NCBI GenBank assembly: GCA_964017235.1
Contig: OZ024929.1
Coordinates: 24,487,464 to 24,551,463, forward strand
Direction of reading: 5' to 3'
DNA from: Sabellastarte sp. h YS-2021
Taxonomy: Eukaryota; Annelida; Polychaeta; Sabellida; Sabellidae
Length of the DNA: 64,000 nt
Numbering within the stretch: position 1 is the stretch's first letter; every line of letters begins with the position of its first letter. Below are positions 26,901 through 38,900 of the stretch, piece after piece. A model generated the notes under the pieces. That model saw nothing but the letters and a program-made list of their open reading frames with translations. It had not been told where the DNA came from and searched no databases. The translations under genes were made by a program, and so were the position numbers.

Positions 26901-29900
26901 ATGTGAAGGCTCATGACCTAAGATCCATGTCAGCCTCTTTGGCCTTTAAGGGTGGGGTCTCATTAGAGTAGGTATTAGGCTCATGTTATTGGAAAAGCCA
27001 CAAGACTTTCACCACCTTTTACGTGAAGGATGTATCTTGGCAGTCCACCAACCAATCAGATTTCAAATTGGGTCCAGTGGTATCTGCTCAGCATGTTGTG
27101 AATTTTTGAGTATGTTCTTCTATGTTTTCATGTGTCTTACATACTTGCATGTTACCATCCATACCAGTATCTTGTACTGACATATGTCTTCTTCTTGTTG
27201 CAGATGGCCCCATGACTGTAGTTAGGTAGTTCACAGAAGCCAGCTTGGGGATGCCTTTCTGGTGGATGACAGCTCCCAGCTTGATGGACCCAGGAAGCCA
27301 TCCCCTACCACACAGTTATGGGTGATGGGTAGATGTAAGATCACTTAGAATTCTAGATCGCGTGTCAACTTCAACAGTGCATCATGAATATTCATGAGGT
27401 TAGCATTCATTTCTTATCTTCACAAGATATCTCACAGCTATGAGTGATCTTAATGTGATGTACTTAAGCTTATCTTATCCTCTCTTACAATTGCTTGCAT
27501 GGTGAACCTCATATTCTTTTAACAGGCAGGTTGCAAAAGAAACTCCCACCTCCTGTTATGGTTGGATTCAAGCATTTATGAGGATAAGGTAAGGCTATTT
27601 TACGCAATAAAATGTAACAAATTTTATTGTAATTTAACTTTTTGTAAGTTAAATACTTACCTTATCCTCACAAAGATGGACCCACCCAACCTCCCCTCAC
27701 AAGTTTGTTTTTATAGGGGACCAAAAATTAAATCTCTCGACAAAGTCCAACCGACAATGAGCAGTGCGCATGCGCACCTATCACTAACTATGGGGTTCAC
27801 CTCTCGAACAAGAATAATTTTTTAAATATTCTTGTTGGTCGCCGCGTTTTGCCTCCACAAAACCAAGTAAGCATTTGTGAGGATAAGGTAAGTATTTAAC
27901 TAACAAAAAGTTAAATTGCAATTAAATTTTTTACAATTGTTAATTCTTCTTATTTGATCTCATCTTAGTTTTTGTATCAAGTATTAGTCCTTTTATCAGA
28001 CATATACAGTGAGTATGTGAAATATCTAATCAAAGCATGTGTTGAAAAGGGAATGCTTTTTGTTTTCACCCCTTGTTTTAAGATTGCCTACTCCGCTGCA
28101 GTATTTTCCAAGTTGAATATAAGTATATAACTCACACTTTAGTGTATAAAACATTTTTGGTACCAAAAAAAATGTGTTTTATGTTATTCAGATCAACAGA
28201 TCACCCAGCTTTGGGACAGATGAGCAGTTGGATTATGAAATCAAATCAGGGGTTTTAGAAGACACTTTGCGATTACTAAATATCAAGTAAGTCAACAAAT
28301 TATGTCCACCCCACTGGGGGGTGGACATATTATTTTTGCTTTTTCTGGCATCCGCCATCCGTCGTCATACTCAAGGAAAAATATTTATCCTATCTTTGCC
28401 AAATTTTGTATGGGTGTTTATTGGGTTAATCGCTTGCATGGGATTGCTTTTGGTGAAGATAGCTCTAAAGCTAACTGAGTAATAGCTACTTAGCTACTTT
28501 TGTGTTCTTCTTTTGTTTCCGGGCATTTTAAGGAAAAATATTTGACATATCTTTACCAAATTTGGTATGAGCAATAGTTAGGTCAATAGCTTGCTTGGGA
28601 TTGCTTTTAGTGATAATAGCTATATAACTGACTGAGTAATAGCTACTTAGCTACTTTGAGTAGCTTTTCTATTTTAAGCATTTTAAAGGGAAAGTATTTC
28701 ACCTATGTTCACAAAATTTGAGATGGAGGATTATTGGACCAGTAGCTTGCTTGGGATTGCTTTTGGTGATAATATCTTTATAGCTAACTGAGTAATAGCA
28801 ACTGTGCTATATAGCTATTATGCTATTTTGAGTTGACTTTTTTTTCTGGACATTTTAATGAAACAATGTTTTCAATCTTCACAAAAATTTAATAAGGATA
28901 ATTGGGTCAATAGTTTGGCCAGGATAGCTTTTGGTCGATGATAGCTTTGTAGCTATCTGAGTAATAGCTGCTTTGCTACTTTGAGCCTACTCTGAATTGC
29001 ATTTCTGTTATCACTCTTTTAAAGGAAACATATTTAACACATCTTTTTAAAATTTGGTGTGAAGATTTACAGCGTCAATTGCTTGCTTGGTATTGTTGTT
29101 GATGGTAATAGCTTTAATCTCCTGAGTAATAGCTGCATAGCAAAAAACTTAAATATGCCTATCTCCTTAACCGTGCGAGATAGAGTGATTTCGTCGAAAT
29201 TTTCAACCCACAGGGTATCTAAGAAATGTACTATTGATAATTTTCAAAAACTTTTCCTCTCCCCAAAAGTGGCGGCCATTTTGAATTTTCAAATTTTTGC
29301 CAAAAATGGAAAACCACAAATTTCCTTCGATCTCCTTAACAGTGCTAGATAGAGCGATTTCGTCGAAATTTCGACCCACGGGGTATCTTAAGAAATGTAC
29401 TCTTGGCAATTTTCAAAAAATTTTCCTCTCCCCAAAAATGGCGGTCAGTTTGAATTTTCAAATTTTTGCCAAAAATGGAAAAGAAATTTTCGACTCATAG
29501 GGTATCTGAGCAATGTACTCTCAGCAATTTTCAAAAAATTTTCCTCTCCCCAAAAATGGCGGCCATTTTGAATTTTCGCCAAAAATGGAAAAACACAAAT
29601 TTGCTTCTAGCTCTTTAACCGTGCGAGATAGAGCGATTTCGTCGAAATTTTCAACCCCATAGGGTATCTCAGAAATGTAGTAATGGCAATTTTCAAAAAA
29701 TTTTCCTCTCCCCAAAAATGGCAGCCATTTTGAATTTTCGAATTTCGTCGTAATTTTTGACCCACGGGGTAACTAATTAATGTACTATTGGCAATTTTCA
29801 AAAAAAAATTCCTCTCCCCAAAAATCGTCGACATTTCCCAGGCCCCACACCCCAAGACAATAAGATAGACATTGGGATAAAATATATTTTATTTTTAATA

Positions 29901-32900
29901 AGATTTAATTTGTAAATATATAATTTATAAGGTACTATGTAAGACATTTAAAATACTGTTTAAATTGTTATGCATAGCGTCTGATATCATGACAACCCTG
30001 CCACTGGCAGTACAGTAAAACAGGTAATATTTCCAGACTACTAGGAACCCCCCAAAAATTGTATGCAAAGCTTCCAGATGCCAACATATGAAATATTGGC
30101 ATGAAGAAGCACCCAAATTTTAGTAACACAAATAAGGGACAGTGAGACCATTAACAAACAACATTGCAAACCTAAATGCATATGCTTTTATAATATTCAT
30201 AAAAACCCTGACACTATGTTCAATTTGAACATCAAGTCCCCAAAAATATCACCCAAAATTAAGCAAACCCCAAAGTTAACAACCTGGAAACCGAGATCTC
30301 CAGGTTGAAAATTTTGAAACAAAGTTTTAACAATTTATGACTGATTTTAGAAACATTAGCAGTGCAGGGCAGTTTGTTATGAATGATCTGCCACAAAAAT
30401 TATAATTATTTTTGCTAGTAGTGACAGTCCAAGCAATGTCAGTATGTCCCACTTTAGTATTGTATTACACGCTTGCATCAGTATCATATAACTAAACATA
30501 AGTATTATAGTAGTTTTAACAGCCTGTTTGCAAGTGTACATTGTAAAAGTGCCAAGGGCCAGACAAGAAGAAAGACTAAAGCTGTAGGTGTTGTTGGAAG
30601 GTGGAGGAAACAACTGAAGAAGAAAGGGGGGCTGATTGGATGTACCTCCATACTGCGTTGGAGGACCATGTACCATGGTGCATGATTTCTTGCAGTGGAA
30701 CCCCATTTACAAAGGCCCAGGTGGTACCAGAACGCCTGAATGCATGAAATGTTAAAGTAGGATGAAGTTGTAAAAGTATGGAAATTCTTTTAAGATGTTT
30801 ACGTGCTGTAGAATCAGAGAGGGGGACCACTTTTCCATTGGTTACACAACAGAATAAAGGTGAATTCTTTCCTAAGGGAATGGCTTTGTACATAGCTTGC
30901 AGAGCGGCAATAGGGCACAATGGGGAAGACCCCAGAGAAGGAATGGTGATAGTTGTGAAATTTTTTCTATTTTGAATGGTTTTAGACCATTTGACGATGA
31001 TTACAGCTGAATTTTCAGAGAAGATGAGATCCCCTCTAGTCAAATGTCTGGTGAGGTCAAACTGTTTAGAAGAATGAGGTAGCATGTTGGACAATCGTAG
31101 AAAGGAAAAGAAGGCAAATGAGTACAATGCTTTAAAGACTTGTGGATGGGGTAACTGGTCACAGGTGATGAGTATTTTTTGCAATAATGCAATGGAGACC
31201 ATGCTGTTAATTTTTGGAGTAAAAGGAGCATTTATCTTTAATGACTTTATGAAAAGTGACAATCTGTCATCTTTAAACGGGGATGTATCAATTCCATGTA
31301 ATATATACATAGCCCTTATACCTGCCATGTAGTTTGATATATTTGTTTGTGAGAGGGCATTTTTATGGAGAAACTCCATAAAAGCTAACAGAATAATTGT
31401 AGTCACCTGTGAAAAATGCAAGCCTGCAGACAACAAGAAAGCCAGAAAGTCTCTGAACATTCTGGAGTAGGCAGTTAACGTGGCTGGCCTAAATCCATTT
31501 TTCAATCTGCCTAAGGCATCTGAGGCCAGGCTAGCCATGGGCCCCATACAATCTGAAAGTAAAGTACATGTTAAATGGAGTCATTAAGCTTTGTGATGTC
31601 TATGTGAATTGGAATCCAAGTGAACTGAGGCAATAATTCTTGTAATTTAAGAAAATTATTAATAGAGCCTGTCCATCTGGACAGCAAGTCTGCCAATGTA
31701 TTACGTTGGCCAGGAATGTGATTTACGACCAGGTGGATGTTAAATATGGATGTAAGAAGCCATATATTGCGGGCACATTTGGCCAAGGTAGGATCTCGGG
31801 CCTTGCCCGACCTGATGACCTCCACTACTGCCATATTATCACATCTAATTTCAATTCTTTTATTTTGCCATTGTTTTGCCCAAAGTTTAAGTGCTACAAC
31901 AATGTTGAGGATTTCAAGATGTACTATATCGTAATTCTGAAAACCCAGTGGTATGGTGAGTGCATACACCTCGTTATTAAAGGCTCCACCAAGTCCTTGT
32001 AAAGATGCATCTAGGAAGATGGTTTCCTGAATTTCTTGATTATCATAAAAAGTGACACCATTGTATTGCCTCAAGAATGTGAGAAACCAGTTTAAATCTC
32101 GTTTGAAATCATTGTTCAGCGAGATGATTTTTCCAGTGTGATTTGTTCTAAGCAATTGCAACATCCTGTTAAGGAAATAACGTGCTGGTTTAACACATTT
32201 AGTGATGTATAGAAGTGAGCCTAAGAGTGATTGTAATTGATTCTTAGTTGCCCTTGTTTTGGGTGCCCACATGTTACACATGTTAATAATTTCTTCAAAT
32301 TTTTGAGGGGGAATGGCCAAAGTTTTATTTAGGACATCAATCTCGATTCCTAGACATATAGCTTTACTAGTAGGAGGAATTAACTTTTTCTGACTGACCT
32401 CAAGGCCTAGATCACTCAATAAATGTTTCAAAGTAGTGTATGCTCCATGTATTTCATGTGGAAGTGCCGGATAAATGAGATCGTCAATATAATTGTACAA
32501 GTTCGGATAACCGAATTTTTGATCCATAATATACCGTATGGCATCCGTACACCTCTGAAAGAAAACGGATCCGTGCCGAAATCCGAACGCCAAAGTTCCA
32601 TCTATATAATAGGAACCATGTTTCAGTGCAAGGAGATCTAAGTCCCCAGGGTCTATCCTGAGGTGACGGAAAGCTCGAGTAATGTCTATTTTAAAAATAA
32701 GGGCAGAGTCACCCAAAGTTTTCAATTTCTCGACAATATTATCTACAGAAGGGTAGTTTAAGTCGAAATAGGTGTTAAGATATTTATCCTTTGCTACACC
32801 ATCATTAACAGAGTGACCATCTGGATAGCTAAGGTCGACAATGACCCTTCTGTTATCCGAATCCGGCTTATGTCGTGTAAGGAATGGTGATACGTGACAA

Positions 32901-35900
32901 GGGAACGGTTTCTCTTGAAAGGGGCCGTACATTGCACCGTATTTTAGTTCCTCTGCAATATATTTAGAAACATGTTCTTGAAATTCAATTGCAGATTTAT
33001 GATTGACCTCAGTAGAAAAAAAATTCCTCTCCCCAAAAATCGTCGAAATTTTCAATCCCATAGGGTATCTCAGAAATGTACTAATGGCAACTTTCAAAAA
33101 ATTTTCCTCTCCCCAAAAATGGCAGCCAATTTGAATTTTCGAATTTCATCGTAATTTTTTACCCCAATGTACTATTGGCAATTTTCAAAAAAAAATTCCT
33201 CTCCGCAAAAATGGCAGCCATTTTGAATTTTCAAATTTTTGCCAAAAGTGGAAACACAAAAATGGAAACACAAATTTGCTTCTACCTCCTTAACCGTGTG
33301 AGATAGAGAGATTTCGTTGAAATTTTCGACACACAAGGTATCTCAGCAGTCTACTCTTGCCAATTTTGTCCAAGTTTTAGAGCAGAACTCATGCTTCCTT
33401 TGGGTGGACATTACGCATGCAAATGCATCCTATTTCTAGTATTAAAATTGTATTAAAAATATCACAAGCAATTTTACATATACCCAAAAATTTGTAACAG
33501 ATAAAACCTTCATCAAATGTTTAAGGTGCATGGATGGATGTCTGACTGCAAATAAATGCAGCAGTACGATTTCTAAAATTATAGTCACTTTAGTATTAGA
33601 GAGTAAATAGTTTACACCTGTAAAGTGTTCTATCTTGACAATTAGAAAGAAAGTCTGGTCCATTTTGCATAATGAACATTGTGTAAAGTAAATCAGAGTA
33701 GAACTAGTGTAAACATTACCATGACTAATGGTGGGAAATGACATATGATAGGTATATACTGTCTCTTACAAATACCCTTAAAATTCCCTTTTTAAGTTTC
33801 AAAACAAATTTGCAATTCTGTATGTTGAAAATGTTATAACTTGAAAAAGGTAAAGTTCATTTCAAATCTCAAAACATTATTCGATCGCTTTGGCATGTTT
33901 AACATGTGTAACACTTACTTTAGGAACTATGGTAATGATCTAACATAGTGTACCACACCGTCTTTGATTTGGTCCACTGTTTTGTACAGGCTGAATGATC
34001 GTAAGCGTGCCATGGCAGCTCAGAAAGCCATGGCACAGAGAAGACTGATCAGACACCAGAAACGTCTGGACATCAACATCGATGAACACGGCAAAAAGAT
34101 ACAGTCACTGGAGAGAAGGAAGGAGGAGCTGGTGAGTTGCTACACAGATGTAACTAACCAGTCAAAATAATGTAGTATGTACAGAGGATAGCAAACCCAA
34201 ATTAATTACTAATAAAAATTCACAGTAAATGTTGTACACACCTGCCCACAAATTTGGTTATAGTAACTGTAAAAACACTGTGCTTCTGTTTATAACCTCA
34301 CAGTGTTTTTTTTACATGCTATGTTCTAGTAGTACAGTTATGCACTCTTATATTGAATGAACATTCTCCTATACAGTAGTACACTATCTTTTATCTGACC
34401 ATGACAGAACAGTAAAATTGTGGTTGAATAATAGAAGGTTCATTGAAATAGAATAGGTATTTTGGTATTAAACATTAGGCAGAATAGAAATGACTAATGT
34501 AATATATGTAATTGAATGTTCACAGGGTTCCCACATCCTTGAAAATCCTTGAAAAAAATTGCTTCATTTTCAAGGCCTTGAAAGTCCTTGAATTTGGCCA
34601 AAATTGAATAAAATCCTTGAAAAGTCCTTGAATTTGTTATTGCCCAACTTCTGTATCTGCATAATCTAGTTTTACTGCTATGGCAGACTCAGCAAAGCAA
34701 GTATGATCTAGTCTGAACAATTCTAATTCTAATTGGACTTTTATAGCGCTTAATCTCCCCAAACAAGAGGACTCTAAGGCGCAACAAAACAAAAAGCAGT
34801 CAACAAAATTCTGTGTCCAGGGACATAACAGGGGTCGAACACCACGGTTTATGTTAAGTTATGTTAACATAAAGTTTATGTTAAATTATTATTAGATGTA
34901 TTAACTAGCATTGTTGTAATGAGTTTATAAAATGTTAAAATCATGTGACAAGGAATTTTGTGGGAGGAACGTACGGCTAGAAGGGGAGGTAAAGGAGGCC
35001 GTGTCTTAAAATATATCCTTGAGAATTGTTATTGTTGACCTTGAAAATCCTTAAAAAGACCTTGAATCCAGTTGTCAAAAGCCTGTGGGAACCCTGACTC
35101 AGGTAATAGTTCAGATAGTTTCTACTTTATATGATAATGAACTGTGAGTGAGTAAGGGAAATAATACACAGAAGTAATAATAGCTTTAATACGTGGGAGA
35201 TGCAGATTAAGGATACAGATAACGATACTAATGTTTGCAGACTTATCTTCCATTGGGCCCAGGTAAGGGAAATATGACAACAGTGACAATACAGTCAAGT
35301 CATATTATCTGAACTTTTACTATATTTATTTATTCTGTTAGTCTATTATCAGACTATATCAGACTATATGAGTTTGTGAGCTCACTTTCCACTGTTCCAA
35401 ATTTGTATTTATATGAAAATGTTTCTTTGATTATGTGTACAAAAATCATACTCTTCCAGCATGCTTGGATAAAAGAGGTTTCATTGTATAGAGTTTGACT
35501 TTCTGATACATCATTTAGCTCCAAATAATCCCTGGTACAAGGTAACTTACATAAACTGGAGCACTAATTTTTATCAATACAAAACACACAATTTACAATA
35601 AAGACAATAAATGCCTTATAATGTAAAAAATTTATATAGTTTTGTTGTTTCTTTTCTTACAGAAAGAAATGTTAACACGAATCAGAAAAGAAGCCTCTCG
35701 AGAAGACTTTGAAAACAGGAACTGCAACCGATTCAAACGCATCTTTCCTCCAGATGACAAGTTCCGGCGAGACAAGTACGCCAACCTTCTGAATGAAGCA
35801 TTTAAAGTGTTCCTGTCAGGGCGATCCTCTTCATTACAGAAAGAGGTGGAGAGGACATACAGCAATAACCTCAGGGTATGTGTACCACTGTCTGTGAAAC

Positions 35901-38900
35901 TAAATCATTTTGGGCAGGCTTTGCCAAGCAGTGACTATAAAAAGATCTAGTATAAACTTATCAAAAATACCCTGTCTCTCAGTAAATGATGTAAAGAATG
36001 AAAGCTGGTTTGTTCTAAACTTACTTCTATCTATAGCACACATAATGCCCTTACTAGTATTCATAACTGATAAAATAGAAAAATTATTGGAGTAATACCG
36101 GTGCCGCGCCCTGTAACGCCCATGGGCAATGTGACCAAATATTTGCAAAAGTTGGGGATGGGCGTTTACAACAATAAAAACCAGCCGGGCGTTTCGAAAA
36201 AAATAACCCGAATTTGGGGAAACCACATTTTAGCACACACTGACTGGAAGTAAAATATGCGGTTGGTAAACAAATCTCGTTGCAATAAAAGGTGACATAA
36301 CTGCTAAAATAAGGAAAATTCGTTGAAAATGGATATAAATTAATCATATTTCACCAATTATTGGGTTTATATGGAGAAAGTTTACCTCGAAACGACATTA
36401 TAGTAATTTATGAGCGATAACGTAAGATTAGGGATGGGCGCTTTCAAAAACATGAGCGTTACAGAGCGCGGCAACGGTATATTTTTAAATTTTATCTTGA
36501 TCAAGTCTATATGTTGAATTTATTAAAATACATATATTTAAAGTCTGGTGAACAATGTAAGCCTTGAAAAATAAATGAGTTACTCTATTTTGAAACATTA
36601 TCTGATCAGCCATTAATGTCAACAAGGTATTTGTTTGAAATGTAATATTTAAAAACAAACTTAAATGTAACCCCCTTGATATATGGAACTTTACAGTTGT
36701 TTCAGCTTAAAGGAGAATAGATAATTTAAAATAAGAAAATTTGAATGTTACTTCACAAAATGCTCATTCCATATTTCACCAGTTACACCTTTTTTGACTT
36801 TGTTTTGTACTTTTAAATAGCTTGTATCTATTTTTACAGGAGGAAGATGTATTAGACATGTTAGCTGAGTGTGAAACAGATGAAAAAGATGGGAAAGTGG
36901 TCACAACACACAGAAAATCTGGACCCAAGGTATGTTTATAATCTTCATAAACTTCATATCCAGTGAGAGAGAACATCTGCATGTGTTTTGAATATGTACA
37001 ATTACAATATTGCCCCTTTGGTTTGTGGTTTATGGACATTGAATTAAACAAAAAAGAAGTAATTTAAATACAAAGAGAACTGGCTTATTGTATACTATAT
37101 GCTGAACTTTGATTGCATAAGAAATGGGTTGACAATTTTGTAGACATTAAGCAAAATTACTCCACTCCTGTTACAATTTCACAAGTGATTTCAATAAATA
37201 TCTCTGTGCAAACCTGTTTAACCTACTTTACAATTCCACATGGATTATAAAACCTGTTTTATTTGAACTTTTTTATGTAGGGGCAGGGGGCTAACTTTCA
37301 TTATTGAATCTACCGGATACTTTGAGTGGGTTACATCACCCGCAGTACACATATAGAGACTATGTGTTTTCACTTTTCTGCTCTCTTGCACGTTTCACAC
37401 CCAGGTCACTCAGATTTACAGGATACGGTCTTTATTACAAAAGCTTGTATGAAAATACTTCTGGCCTCATTTTAAAAAAACAAGGCTGCTGCCATATCCA
37501 TTGCTTTGAAAATAATGGACCCTTTTTGAACCAACAACTGTGGCTGTTTCTCAGCTGTAAAAAGTTGAATCTCTTTATGGGTGATATATTAATTGAACAT
37601 ATATGTCCTGTATACATATGTACACATTTGACTTTGAAGCTCTTCATTCAGGGTCATCCATGAAGTGACAAAGGTAACTCAATTCGGCATATTTTACACA
37701 AACTTTCAAGAGCCTTTAGCTCACTTATTACTGGTCCTTGTGGTTTGGGATCTGAAACCAAACTATGGGAAGTCATGTGCTGAGATTCCTCTGCTGTGAT
37801 CAGATTTAACCTTTGACCCCAAGGTCAACCAAGAGTTGCTAAATTGTTATTGGTCCTACAAGTTTAGGATGTGTAACTGAACCATTAGAAATCCTATGCT
37901 GGGATTCTTAATAAGTTGTCAGAATTGGATTTTGGACTCATGCTGCAATATCAAACCAGGGTTGCTAAATTTAATTTAGCTTACAACTCACTTATTGTTG
38001 GTCGTACATGTTTGGGATATGTAACAACACTACAGAAAATCATGCTAGGATTCTTTTGATGTTGTCACTTTGATCTGGGACCCTTTCTTCAAGGTCTGAC
38101 AAGAGCAGCCAAACTTCAAAGTTTTTATAACTCGTTTATTATTGGGAGTACAGGTTTTAGTGTGCAACCAACCTATAGGAAATCATATGCCGGGATTCTT
38201 TTTCTGTGGTCACATTTGACATTAGAGCCCCATCCGTCAAGCTTAAACAATAGTAACCCAGTCTAAAGGTGTTTATAACTCACTTATTATTGGTCCTACA
38301 GGATTGTGATGTGTAATCATTAATCAGCCTAAAGAAATTGGTGCCACATTTGTCCCTAATGGACCCTATTAGAAGGTCAAAAGGGGATGCCAAACTTAGG
38401 TTCAGTGCTTGCTAACTAGAGTTAAATCCTTTACCAAGTTCAAGCGTGTATTAATCAAGTAGTGATTTAAGACAATTGATGTAAAATTACACTAGGATTG
38501 CTAAAATGTCCTATGTACATACATTTTTTACAGCAAAGAACTACACACCCTTTGCTTACAAAGCAAATACACCATCGATTTACACCAAGTGTAAGGAACT
38601 TTTGGAAATTATTGTGCTTTTATCAGTGTTTAAACAGTACATTTCATCCTAAGGCTTATAAACTTTGATGACCTTCTCACATACATGTCACAAAATTCAA
38701 CCCACTTTCTGCAAATTGGATGAATTAATGAAATATTTAAATCAGTCATTCAAATAATATATTTTGAAATTTATGTGATTGTGAATGCAGTCTCACAGAC
38801 TTAACTACATGTATAATATTTTATATGAGTTATCACAGACTTAAGTGAAATATTTTTATATCTAATTTGACATAGTGGCAAATAGTTATGATACTTAGTT

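Larger units (their letters stand above)
22425..27945 (+). mobile_element. DIRS-type tyrosine-recombinase retrotransposon (near full length, mutated)
   Basis: The element lies in intron 8 in the same orientation as the gene. Inverted terminal repeats of about 175 bp (22444-22622 and 27720-27893) are nearly identical. Each has a unique outer tip, and both tips are represented in reverse complement side by side in an internal complementary region at 27570-27675. That arrangement is specific to DIRS elements, which replicate through a circular intermediate. Inside, in order, are gag-like, RT/RNase H and tyrosine recombinase regions. There is no obvious target duplication, as expected for recombinase-mediated insertion. 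Several stops and frameshifts make this copy inactive. Confidence 0.93.
29832..33015 (-). mobile_element. 5'-truncated tyrosine-recombinase retroelement (Ngaro/DIRS-like)
   Basis: This minus-strand insertion is flanked on both sides by an identical 31-bp sequence (29801-29831 and 33016-33046, beginning with eight A and containing TTCCTCTCCCCAAAAATCGT). It encodes RT/RNase H followed by a tyrosine recombinase. No gag and no obvious terminal repeat are present, and the RT frame starts inside the flanking array, so the 5' part is missing. The gene order RT-RH-YR fits the Ngaro or PAT groups of YR retrotransposons. Confidence 0.85.
28303..33430. mobile_element. Hairpin-ended minisatellite element (HINE/Helentron-like), interrupted
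   Basis: The left end is a stem-loop whose arms are TGTCCACCCC and GGGGTGGACA (28303-28327). The right end carries the inverse GGGTGGACA at 33402-33410, followed by a short stem-loop GCATGCAAATGC. Between them lie about five copies of a roughly 160-bp repeat, then a second repeat array, with a 3.2-kb retroelement inserted in the latter. Short asymmetric inverted ends plus a 3' hairpin plus a minisatellite core is the layout described for non-autonomous Helentrons (HINEs, including molluscan pearl elements). The family assignment is inference. Confidence 0.65.

Noticed and set aside
28368..29831. Regularly spaced repeats resembling a CRISPR array
   Set aside because: Units are 130-160 bp, diverged and lack unique spacers of constant length; the context is an animal intron. 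These are minisatellites.
34523..35096. 8-bp target duplication for the CAGGGTTCCCACA element
   Set aside because: The flanking octamers (AATGTTCA and ACTCAGGT) do not match, so no duplication is claimed despite clear inverted ends.
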